Part shown: piece by piece, positions 1 to 12,300 of the stretch | How positions within the stretch are numbered: the stretch's first letter is position 1 | Layout of the letters: each line of letters starts with the position of its first letter | From: Amphibalanus amphitrite | Lineage: Eukaryota > Arthropoda > Thecostraca > Balanomorpha > Balanidae | Assembly: GCF_019059575.1 (NCBI RefSeq) | Contig: NW_024881537.1 | Location: 1,114,501-1,178,500, forward strand | Length of the DNA stretch: 64,000 nucleotides | Direction: 5' to 3' | Notes under the pieces: generated by a model | Databases searched by the model: none | What the model saw: the letters and a program-made list of their open reading frames with translations, nothing else | What the model was told of the DNA's origin: nothing | Translations under genes and position numbers: made by a program

Positions 1-126
1 CCTTGAGCCCAATCAACCTTACCAAGACTGACCCGTGTTATGAGAACTATTCGTTGCCTGTTCCTGAGACACGTCCTTACCCTACAGGATAAAGTACCTC
101 AACTGTCCCGTACCTATCCGCAGACC

Positions 127-254
127 TCACCTCCTCATGGCTGCTCGGGTTGTCGGGACTGGCCGCGGCCGGGCCAGTGACTGTCCTATGCCCGTCCCTA
201 AACTCACCTCCTCATGGCTGCTCGGGTTGTCGGGACTGGCCGCCGCGACCGGGC
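127..254 (-). repeat. Duplicated exon end plus splice donor
   Basis: About 48 bases at 127-174 copy 204-254 with few differences, including the GAGGAG|GTGAG donor of Brd7-9 exon 11. The copy lies 77 bases downstream in the intron. Confidence 0.85.
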
Positions 255-350
255 CCACGCCGAGCGCCTTTCGCACCGCTCCCGTCGCCGCCACGTCCCC
301 CGGCGGGTTCTGACGTACCATCCATGTCAGGCTGCTGGCCAGCGCCTCGG
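208..350 (-). CDS. Brd7-9: Brd7-9 coding exon 11
   Basis: AEALASSLTWMVRQNPPGDV followed by AATGAVRKALGVG matches BRD7 LKELAQQVTPGDIVSTYGVRKAMG. Ends in phase 0 at GAGGAG|GTGAGT. The end of this exon with its donor is duplicated at 127-174. Confidence 0.9.
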
Positions 351-3300
351 CTGCGGGGGTAGACGGGTAAGGTGATTAGCAGTCTCATATCGGGATAGGA
401 CAAACAGCTGCAGAACTTCAGAGATTTGAGGTTGGTCGTTGAGAATGGTGTCGGAAGGAGTTATTCCGATTTCCGAGCATAAAGTCAAGTCTTAACGAGG
501 TGAAAGTCATGGGAAGCGGGCCGTGGGAGGTTCAGAAGACCACGTCAGGGGAGCGTGGGCGATTAGACGCCAGAGATATGAAGTACGAAATCGCAGGTAA
601 GGGCTTGATGTGGGATTTAGATACTCTGGCCAACTACGGTATAGGCAATATCTCGTACTGACATCAAAGATGAGCAAAATGGGCATCGTGAGTGGAATAT
701 TACGAATAACGCAATGAATCATGAGCGATACGGGATCGAGCGTGCTCCTTCGCATCAAAAGACAAGAAAGGCACGGTTTTCAACAACGCAAACGTATACC
801 ATTTTCTGCCTTTCTGACGTTGCATCTACCTTGATACACATGTTCTGCGATATTTCCTTGACTCAAAACTATTGCAAACAATGCTGCTAAACACTGTAAA
901 CAATGGCAACCATAGCACCATATTAAGGCAACTCAATTACCTCGGCTGCATTCATCTGACGGATTTTAGATTATTATAATCCTGTATCATTGACTGACAT
1001 CACCACCCAAACTAACATGACCGAAATAACCTAACCTAACACCCCCTCCACACCAACACACAGACTGCCAGCCGCGCGCACCTACCTAGCTCAGTCTCCT
1101 TCTGTGAGGGCGCCGCCGGTCCGGACTCGGGCGCCCGGCTGAGGCGGCGTCTTTGCATCTCACTGAGCGAGACGAGCATCTCGGAGGTATGCTGGAGCCG
1201 CGCCTGGGCGTCCTTGTACCGGCGCTCCTCCTCCTCTGTCGGGCGGACGGGGTAGGGGGATGGGGGTTGGCGGCGAACGGTGGGGTTATGGATTTTAGGG
1301 CGTCCGTCGGGGGTGGGGGCGGCGAGGTGAAGGCTTGGGGCGTCCCGGCGACACGGAGTACAATGGGGAGGGCGACAGGACGCCGAGGCCGACTTGCGAC
1401 TTTCAGGGCAAGTGAAACAGAAAGGAAGTGATAATTAATCGACGCTTGACTGTGTGAATCGTGAACGGTAGCAGCTAGGTTAAATGACTGGTAACATAGA
1501 TTTATAGCGATGACACAAAACGTTTTGCTGACAAAAAAAAAAAGACAGCACAGCAGGTTCAATTCGTTTGCCGGCTATACTTCAAAAACAAATGGTACAA
1601 ACGGTAAATCAAGTGAATCAGGTCCGAAAAGCTCTCTGGGCCACAAAGATATCATTCCGTCTCTCCCCCAACAGCCCAACCTCTCCCAGCCCCTGTCCCT
1701 CCGTTCTCACCGATGGCGTCCACGAATCTCACGTCGATGCCGAGCTCTGACAGCGAGCGCAGTGCAGCCACGTCGACCGGCGGACCGGGCGGCGCCGCCA
1801 GCGTCGGCACGGCCGTGGCCAGCGCAAAGTTGACGGCGCGCTCCTCGCCGGCCACGTGGCGCAACTGGTCGATTCGGTAGCGGGCGTGCCGGTGCCGGCC
1901 CTCCGTCAGGATGTCAAGCAGGTTATCCACCATCTGTGTGGCCAGCTGACAGCCCTCGGTGAACTGGCGCACACTGCCGACGGAGGGGGGGGGGGGGGGT
2001 CAGACGTCATATGTGGGGAAGGTGGCGTGGAGTAGTGGAAAAGGGAAAACATGGACAGGGAATTGGCATATTGCCCTAACTCATCCCATGGGCCATTAGT
2101 CATAAAGCACAAATGTGATGAGAAAAATACATCTCACTAAACGGCGGCATCAAAATCTCGATTTCACCAGTCCATGGCTTTCCATCCCCTTCTCCAGCCA
2201 GGCGCTGTTCAGTGTTCACCTCTGGTCTTACTGCTGCGCCGTCCACTCCCCCCCCCCCCGTTCCCTGTCGGGCTCCGCAGCTGCTCACCTCCGGGCGTAC
2301 TGCTGCGCCGTCTCGCCGCCGTAGGTCTGTGTCAGCAGCCAGCCCCTCCCTCCCCGCCGCTGCTCACTGCTCACCTCTGGGCGTACTGCTGCGCCGTCTC
2401 GCCGCCGTAGGTCTGTGCCAGCAGCCCCCCCCCCCTCCCTCCCTTCCCCGCCGCTGCTCACTGCTCACCTCTGTGCGTACTGCTGCGCCGTCTCACCGCC
2501 GTAGGTCTGTGCGAGCAGTTCCGACTCCTCCTTGGAGATGGTGGCCGAGCCAGAGTCGTACCAGGGCCCGAACGAGCCGTAGGCGCCATGATTGACCGGC
2601 CTCACTGCAGGAGCGAGCGGGAGATGGGTCAATAGACAGCGGACATTAGAACATTATACCCCTATAGCAATTGGGCATCATCACCGCTATGCATTCTAGG
2701 CTTAGGGTGAGTGCATGTCCAGTGTAATTTACGAAACACGGATAAAATGGAAAACTAAATCGTTGAACATTTCGTACCAAGATCGTCACGGTCAGCTGTG
2801 GCATCCATTAAAGCTACCAAACAGGTTTGGCGCGGTTCCTGCGGTAAGGACAGGAAATAACCGGCTTAGGGCACGGTTCTAGCGGTGGGACGACTATTAG
2901 ATTTGGCGCGATTCCTGTGCTCGGTGCGGGGACCAGCCGGGCTTGGCGCGGTTCCTGCGGTAGGGACGGTGTACGTACCGGGTTTGGCGCGGTTAATGCG
3001 GTACGAACGGTGCACGTACCAGGTCTGGCGCGACTCCTGCGGCAGGGAACGGTATACCTACCAAGTCTAGCGCAGTTCCTGTGTTAGGGATAGTGTACGT
3101 ACCAGGTTTGGCGCGGTTTCTGCGGCAGGGACGGTGTACGTACCGGGTTTGGCGCGATTTCTGCGGAAGGGACGGTGTACGTACCAGGGCCTCGGCTAAG
3201 GAATTTTGACTGGTGGGCCACTTGGGTAGCGACATGGACTGACCTTCGTAGCCATAGCCCTCCCCCCCCCCTCCAATTTTCGATTTCTCCCCAGATTTCG

Positions 3301-6300
3301 GCCACTTTATTCTGCAAAAAAAAAAACGTCAGGATGGCATTTAAAAAAATGTAAAAAACTGGCTCGACCCCCCCCCCCCCCCGACTGTTCAGAGAGAGCC
3401 GAGAGGAGAGAGCAGGGACCCACAACCCTCTCAGTGGTGATACTCCGGCGGTGCACATAAAATCGCATAAGTATGCACAAAATATTGACGCATATTATAA
3501 AACTCTGGACGATAAATTACGGCCGGTCGGATGTTAAAAATCAGCGAGCCCTGAGTGGATCGCTCGCCGACTAGTCGGAGATTCGGAAGCGGTCGGACGG
3601 GATCGGGCGTTGTCGGGTGGATCGGGAGGAATTGTGAACAGCACGAGTGCAACTTTATATATAAAGTGGGTTGTAGCAGGAACCCCAAAAGGGGGTTGTA
3701 GCAGCAACCCCAACATCTCTGAAAATGATCATTAAGCCTATTGCGTGTCGCATGGAAAAGAATTCACTCAAAAGCCCTAAATATTTTCTTTAAAAAAAGT
3801 TATGTACATTTGTGGTGAACAGTGTCCCAAACTACAGATTTCTCTTGGGTGTCTGTGTGGAAAATTCTAGCCACCCAAAATGTGAGAGTGGAAAATTATC
3901 CATTCTTATTCTTGAGTGTCATCTTCAGCCCAAATGAGAAATTTTTGGAACGCTGACTGTGAACGGTTTTAATATCGCTTGCAGACTTCAATATGCTGGA
4001 AGTCACCGACACTACCTCTAGTTTGACTCTGGCTTATATCGTGTCTATCGGCGAGCCGTCTGAGATCGCTCGCAGGCTTATCCCCGACCGTCTGAACTGG
4101 TCTGTTCTTTATTCGTAGTTTTTCTTGTAACCGACTGGTCTGCGGCAGATGCTTATGTGACTGCAACCACTCGATCGAGCGGAAAGCTTGCAAGAACTCA
4201 CTCGCAGACCTCGATCGCCTGGAAGCCGCTATCTGTCATTGACAGAGGCAGACGTCTTTCACGATTATTGCATAAAATTTAAAGCCTCGGTCACACTTCA
4301 CCGGATTGGACCAACGGACGAGAAACGGACGAGAACTGTCCATGGGTGGAGCTTTTCCAGGGAAGTTGGTGGGGCAAAAAGTCGTCAAACCCACAATGTC
4401 CGATTATAAAGTTGAATAAAATGCCACATTGAATCAATTCCTATCATTACAGACATATCATTTTGCATCAACCAGACGTTCCAAAGCTATTCAATGCGAA
4501 AAAAAGATTAATTTGCAAAGCAACAAAGTCTTAGAAATCAGCTAAAGTTGGTGGGGCAAAACGCTTATTGGTGGGGCAAAATACCAAGTTGGTGGGGCAG
4601 CCGCCCCACCAACTTGTATAGGAAGCTCCGCCCCTGGAACTGTCAGCGTCCGGTGATGTCCGTTTGTTTCCGTTGGACGTCCGTTTGTTATCCGTTAATA
4701 TCCGTTCCATGTCCGGTGGTGTCCGGTTGAGCACACCGGACATACAGCAAAGACGTAGGTGGTGGATTTTTTTTTTTTAAAGTTGCGGGTCCACTCCACT
4801 ATAGTCCACTTTTTACCCCAAGAGGATATTGCAAACAATAGTTTGAGTTTTTTTCACAACAATATGTTTCACCGATGGGTACTTTACAGCCTGAAAATGT
4901 ACGATAGGATAAGATCTGCTAATTCAATTTGAAATGTGAAAAAATGTGAAAACTTAGATTTTTCGGAAATTTGCTGGTGGGCCAAATCTTTGAAGCTGGT
5001 GGGCCATTTCGGGTCACTGGTGGGCCATTTGGCCCACCAGTTAACATGTTAGCCGAGGCCCTGGTACGTACCGGGTTTGGCGCGATTTCTGCGGAAGGGA
5101 CGGTTCACGGCGTACGTACCGGGTTTGGCGCGGTTTCTGCGGTCCTCCCTGAAGCCGGCCAGGTACGGAGAGCCGTGGGAAAACCGACCAGTCATCACAC
5201 CCAGCGAGAACGTCTTGTCCGGCGGCTCCTCGGCGCTCTCCGCCGCCGCCGCCGGCGTGAGCACCGACATGGTCGTGCTGCCATCTGGCTGCCGCCGCAG
5301 GAAACCCAGCTGCGGAAGCCGGCCACTGCGTGTCAGTCGGGCCCGAATCCGAGGGAAAACTTGCTCAACTTCATTCAGAAAACAGTTATTTCATTCACAG
5401 CAACTGCAAGTCAGCTAAGCAGCCCCACACCCCCACCCCAGCCCCATGGGCCTATAACGCACCTGAGGAGCCTTCTTGCTCTTGGCGACCTTCTCTGCAG
5501 CCTTCCTAGCCGCCTCCTGAGCCTGCTTCAGGATCGCCGCCGCCTCCGCCTCCTCATCCACCGGCTCAGGAGCGCTAGACCAATCACAAACGAGCGAGGG
5601 AGTCGGTTAACCAATCACATAGCGGGAATACAATCAGCCAGCCAATGACAGGACAGCAGCTTACGCAGTCAGCCGATCACGGGCAATGCACCATGAGCGA
5701 TGGCCCCGAACAGCAGTATTACGCCAATCACAAACGGCGAACGACCAGCGGTAACCAATCGCAGACCGTGTACAATCGGCAACCACCAATCACAGCGAGT
5801 AAGACACCATTGACACCGCTGTCACTGACAAGGTAAGCACACCTCAGCTAAAATCAGGTTGATGGTAACGAATGAAAATTTCGAACAATGCGGGTTTGGG
5901 GTACGGGGACCCGCAGTTGCTACTGTACAGCGACCCTGAGTAAATTGTCCCAGCACCCTTACAGGGAACAAGGATAAGCTGTCAGAGGGCACGCACAGAA
6001 AACCTCAGCTGCTCTTGTACAGGGACCGGCAGTCGATATCAATGTTATCGGTTGTTACTGGACAGGACAGACGTCTAGAGTTGGGGTTCGTGTATAGAAG
6101 CAACTGCGGGTCCCCGTACGAGAACACATGACAGGACGATGGCATGGCTCCCACAACGTACGTACGCAATGAGCCTGAACACACTGCTATCATACCAGGA
6201 CGCGCTCAAACAAAACGGTCACCATATGTATACCGAAACAGCGGTCGGCTGAGATGGCGTACCGACTCATTCCGATCAGGGCAAACCAGTACATATATAC

Positions 6301-9300
6301 ACTAAACCTGACACTGAGCCTCAATAAGCATATCAATAGGCAAGACAAATTTTACGCAACCAGCTAACTACGAGTTGTGTTTTAATAGCCCGCCACCAGA
6401 ATATACAGTAGAACAAACGCCACACCACAAACGCCCATACAGCTACAGCGGCCAGCGGTTAGTTTAAGCAAAGGTTAACCCACACACGGCACGGTATGGG
6501 CGGTGCTCGATGGTGTTAGTGATGGGACACGCGTATTCCGCCACTCGACTTCAAACAGTGCATCACAGAACAGTGCGGGGTGTGTAAGGTGCTGTAAACG
6601 TCGTCAAAAAGATATAACTTTGTTATATCCACAAACCACAACACGATTATTCAAACAAATCATTCACATGAAGTCCATCCAAAGTTCAATCCAGTCTTTG
6701 ATGTCAAGTATCGCATTACCGTTGGAAAAAATATGCCAGGCTTACAAAAACGCGGTTTAGGAGAAGCTCACGGAGGAAAATTCATCGTTATAATGTGAAG
6801 ATCGACGTCGAACGACATATAAAACCTTAGAAAACATCCGCCTTCTATCTGCAACCCATGAGGAGAAACTCCGGGGAAACTTTTTAACGTTTTTATGTTG
6901 ATGACGAATGACGATAATTATTTGGGGTCTATGGCGTCTGGACTACGGAGCCCGGAGGTCACCACGCCCAGGAGCACTTCATCGTGTCATCACTCAGAAA
7001 AGCACACCCGAAAAACGCATACAAATTAAATAGACACAGCACACACAAACCTCTGTGCATCACTCACACAACCTTCCGCGTGCGCCTGTGAGCCCCAGAT
7101 TCCGTGCAAAGCTCAAAGCGCGAGCAGCATGCGCCCGGGGTCGAACACGCGCCCCTACCTGGTATTCCCGGCGTGCTGTGCGGCGCCCGACAGCTGCTCT
7201 AACCTAACGTACGGCCGTTTGAAAACGAACCGACTGCCGGGCACACACACACGCACACAGGGTGATACGGTTAGAAGCCTACAGCATAGATATTCGGCAG
7301 AGTAGGCATGGTAGGCAGTAGGCACTAGGCAGCTAGCAGCAGAGGCAGAAAGATGCACCAGTTGGCCCGCGACCCATTCACAGAGCAGTTAAAATATTGG
7401 GCAATTGAGAGTTTGTTACGAGCGAGCGAGCGCAGCGAGCGAGCGAGTTCATACTGAATTAACCCGCGCCCTGCAGGGGGGGTGTTTGAACACCCCCCTT
7501 GTGGTTTTTCGCGAATATCTCAAAAACGGCGGCGCGGAGCGCCGCCGTTTTTGGTGCACCTTATCATACATCAATTCTACACATGTTGTGAAAATTTCAG
7601 ACCAAGGTCATTCAAGGTCAGGTCACCAGGTCACTTGAAGTGACCTCAGCTCATAAAAAGTTTCAATGTCTGCCATAGCTACACCGAGTGACCGATCGCT
7701 TTGAAACTTTCAGCGATTGATAAGGGTAACAGTATCTATAAAATGTATATCTCGGAATTTTTATATCGGTGACCTAAGGTCAGGTCAATTTTGCAACCTC
7801 CCCATTATAAGTCAATGGGAGAAAATTGAAATGCGCCTCTTTTGTACGAAAGACATTATAAACACTCCCAAACACTGAATTACAAGTGGTTTAGACACAC
7901 TGAACATGAAAATGGTGTCCGTGACTCCTGTTTATGCCCTGAGGTCATCTCAGGTCACGAATGGTGTCTAACAGTTTTTCGCAAATAACTTTTGATAGAG
8001 GCACGCTAGAGCGGTGAAAACGCCTTAGATGTGTTCAGCTCGACGATACGGATCGACTGATATGCAACATGACCTTTTCCGGTCAGGTCATGACCTTGAC
8101 CTGAGGTCAAATTTTCAAGTTGACCTTTCAAGGTCAAGTTATAGTTCATTCGATGCGTCTTGACGAGAGGAACACGATGCTGGTAAAAATAAGCTCGTAC
8201 AAGGCTTGGGTCAAAAGTTATTGCAGAAAAACTGTTTCCGAAAAAAAACGGCTATTTTTGCAGTTTTTGCCCCCTGCAGGCGAAACCGTTGACGCTAGGT
8301 CAAATATGAGAGAATTACTCAGAAAGGGCGTTAGTAGGGCTATCGAATGCGCTTTTCCGCGGCGCTGTAGCTCTATTGGTTCCCGAGTTAAGCGTTGGCT
8401 TCCTGGAAATTGTCGACATTCGACCTGAAAATCGGTGAAATTTTGCCTTCAATGACCTCTGGTGACCTGACCTTTGACCTGACCAAAAAAGTGAACGAAG
8501 TGATTTCGTCATTATTTTTGACGCGCTTTCGAACGCCGCCTTCCGCGTATCGCTACGTGGCCCAGGAGCCGAGTTAGAAGGGGGGGGTGTTCAAACACCC
8601 CCCCCCCCCCAGCAGGGCGTGGAAATCCAGGACCCCCAGCCGGGCGCGGGTTAACCCTATTCCTGGCGGGCTCCGCCGGGACAAGAAACTGGCGGGGGGG
8701 GGGGGGCGATTCGGCCCCCCCTTCAGATCTCAAAAACTACACATCGCAGCGACAAACGGTAAACGGCATCGGATACGCACGGTCAAGATCTACAATTTTT
8801 ACTAAGGTCATTTTCAGGTCAGGTCAAAGATGACGTCACAGGGGTCGAAAAAGTCAAAATGGCGGCGCTAGATATGGAGAGAGTTTTTCTCGAATAACTT
8901 TCGAATTAGTCAAGATAGGAACAAACTAAGGGCATCATCGTGATCCTCTCGTCAATCCGCATCGAATGATATATATGTTGACCTCGAAAGGTCAAGGTCA
9001 AAGGTTGACCTCAGGTCACGTGACCTCGAGGTCATCATGTATATCATTCGATGCGTCTTGACGAGCTGAACACAATGAGACCATCCACGCGTCTGTATCT
9101 TGTTCATGTACGGAGTTATTGGCCAAAAACCTTTGGTGACCTTTGATGACGTCACATGACCTCACAGCTGCCCAACAGCAAAACAGACCTCAAGGTAGTG
9201 AAGGTTGATCGTATATGAAGTCATGTATGGTATATGGGGCCATTCCGACCCGTTTTAGTGGTAAAAACAGGGAGTTGATTTTTCCCCCATTGACTTATAA

Positions 9301-12300
9301 TGGGGAGGTCGCGAAACTGACCTGACCTTAGGTCACCGATATCAAAATTCCGAGATATACAAATTGCACATACTGGTACCCTAACTAAAGCCTGAAGAGA
9401 AGAAATTGATCGGTCAAAAACTCTAGCTCTGGCGTGATTGCAAACTTTTCTGAGGTAGGGTCACCAAACCGCCTCTGGTGACCTGACCTGAGGTCAGATC
9501 AACTCAAAATTTTCAGACATGTTGCGTAGAAGCCTTTTAGGAAAAGTCAGAAAATTTGAGCTTCCTAGCTCAACGCGTTTGGGAGAAATAACCAAAATAC
9601 CTCAGGGGGGGCTCCTGAGCCCCCCCCCCGCCAGGAATAGGGTTAAGGGAAAATCCTGAGTATGAGCGGCCGGCCGGCCGGCCGGCCGTGGGGACGCTCT
9701 TCAAAAGCTAATATCTTAGGAACGGGACATCCGATTGACAAGCGGTCTTCTTTACTGAATGTCGCTTGGACGTAAAAGTTCTGTGGTGTGATGGCCACCA
9801 TGCGTTCTTGCCAACCACCGCACGTGGCGCGTGGTAAAGTTGGACATTTTTTAAGAACCCCAAAAATTGCAACCTCAATAACGGCACAACGCAAAGTGGG
9901 GATTTTTCCGATCTAGCACGTCTTTATTCGTAGAGGGCAAACCATAGGCAGTATTGTAGCCAGATTGTGCACAGATGTTGGCTGGTGTGTTCTGGTGAGA
10001 ATGTTACCTGTACATAAATGTGCATAATTAACCCTCGCATGTGTAGGGGGGGGGGTCGGATGGACCCCCCCCCATGGTTTTTCGCGAATAACTCGCGTAA
10101 AAAGCGGCCGATCGCGACGAAACTTTCAGTACCCTCACATTGATCAATTTTACACCTACCCTGAAAATTTCATGACCCTGACCCAAATGACCTTTGACCT
10201 GTGACCTCTTTTCCGAGACCATGTTTGGCCGGAATCGCGATTCTGCGTATGTCGGCTCGCATTAGCCGCGCGTTTGCAAGCTTTTCGTGGTTTCAAACGT
10301 TCAAACATGTGATTTGATGTTGCTTCCATGCATTAGGGTGGGTGTCAAGGTCACCTGAAGGTCAGGTCAGGTCATTGACCTTTGGTGACCTCGGGTGACC
10401 TCGGTTCACTTTTTCGAGCTGTACATGTTTCTAGGCTAGTTTTTGGAGCTGAATTCGAATTTAGCAACCATTTGAACATTTACGAAGTAGTTTTGGTGCC
10501 TTCGTAACATGTTACGAAGCTGTCAGAGGCGGTTGACACGTACTACGAATACCCGTCACGATGCCTACTGGTTGACCTGACCTGACCTGACCCGACCTGG
10601 TCTAAATGCTTAAAGACATCATCTGTGATCAAAACCAACACGATATTCGTGATCAGCACCCCGAAAAACCCCTTAGCAGCCACACTTTACGACTTTCTAA
10701 CAGGTCCCGATTTTCCCGACTTTGGGTCATTGACCTGACCTGGAAGGTCACCCAATGACCTGGGACCTTAAAATTGGGTATCATCGGCTTCCTCTCGTCA
10801 CGGGCAACACGCTCGTTTTTTCCGCGAAGCTCTAGCTCGATCAGGGGCCAAACGGCAAGGGGGGGGGGTCCAACCGACCCCCCCCCCCTACACATTAGAA
10901 GCTGGCAAACGCCGCACACATGCGAGGGTTAACATAGTATAGGGGGTTCAATTGGACCCCCGGCTCAGCCGTTTGGCCCCTGATCAAGCTAGAGCTTCGC
11001 GGAAAAATCAAGCGTGCTGCCTATGACGAGAATATGAGGCCGAATATATCCAATTTCAAAGTCCATGGTCATTAGTTGACTTTCCAAGTCAGTTTAATGA
11101 CCCAACTCAAGTTGGGAAATCAAGACCTCTTCAAACTTCGTAAAGTTAGGGTGTTACGGGGTATTTTGGGGTGCTGATCACGAATTTCATGTTAGTTTTG
11201 ATCACAGACGATGTCTTAATGTATTTAGGCCAGGTCGGGTCGGGTCAGGTCAGATCAACCAGTAGGCGTCCTACCGGCCATCCATAGTAGGTGTCACCTA
11301 CTACTGACAGCTTCGTAACATGGTACCAAGGCACCACAACTACTTCGTAAATATTCAAATGGTTGCTAAATTCGAAATCAGCACCAAAAACTACCCTAGA
11401 AACAAGTAAAACTCGAAAAAGCGAACCAAGGTCATCAAAGGTTGACCTTGACCTTGACTTTATCTTCACGTGACCTTGACACCCACCATAATGCATGGCA
11501 TCAACATCATTTCACATATTTGAACGCTTAACAGGCACGTAGCTAGGATTTGGCCAAGGGAGGGGCGGAGGAATCCCGGGGGCCTCCTTTCTACAGAGGG
11601 CCTCCTCCCTAAAGGGGCCTCCTTTCTACAGAGGGTCTCATGCCTACATAATTACATATACAACATAATGCAGACTTTTGTTCAGCTTTCATATGGCCAG
11701 CGCACTGGTATGTTTCTTTATTCTTACCGCTGCAGCGGTAAGAAACATACGCATATCACAAGTCTCCGAGTGGCATGGTAACTGGCAAAAAAAAAAACCT
11801 CTGGCACCGGCGCGGCGGCGGCGGCGGCGGCGGCGGCGGCCGGACCGCAGCAGGAGGGGGAGGATCTGCGAGGAATGGGTGGATACTGGATGACGGTCAG
11901 AGTAACACTTGGTGTATTATCATATATCGTTCAAGCGCTTAACCGTATTCCGGGCGGGCTCTGAAAGACTCTGAATCGGGCGGGGGCCTTTTTGGCCCCC
12001 GTCAGAACTCGAAAAGCACGAATCGTAGCGACAAACGGCAACGGCGTTTGATAGTTCGTTGAACGACTTACAACTTTTGTAAACAACTTTTTTGGGTCAG
12101 GTCAATATTGAGGTCGCCAGAGGTCATAACAAATAACATGGTTTATAACGACCTACATAGATAGGTCAACTTCAAAATCTGACCTGGGAAGGTCACACTG
12201 GGTACCAATCGGCGCGTCATAACCAGGCGAACGGTTTGGTACACTAACAACTATTTACCCCCATCATGTCGTGATTTATTGGCTAAAAACTGTTGATGAC

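Larger units (their letters stand above)
2823..5147 (-). repeat. Minisatellite built from the exon-7 end and its donor, split by a hAT insertion
   Basis: About nine degenerate units of about 40 bases (core TTTGGCGCGGTTTCTGCGG on the plus strand) at 2823-3184 and 5064-5110, continuing the true exon end at 5120-5147. Each unit carries the exon end RRNRAKPG and most keep the GTACGT donor. A hAT element (3185-5063) splits the array. Confidence 0.88.

Noticed and set aside
7125..7165. TTCGACC box resembling a tRNA T arm (minus strand)
   Set aside because: No acceptor, D or anticodon stem could be drawn around it.
9669..9687. (GGCC)n run as a possible regulatory site
   Set aside because: Simple-sequence tract at a transposon border, with nothing else to support function.
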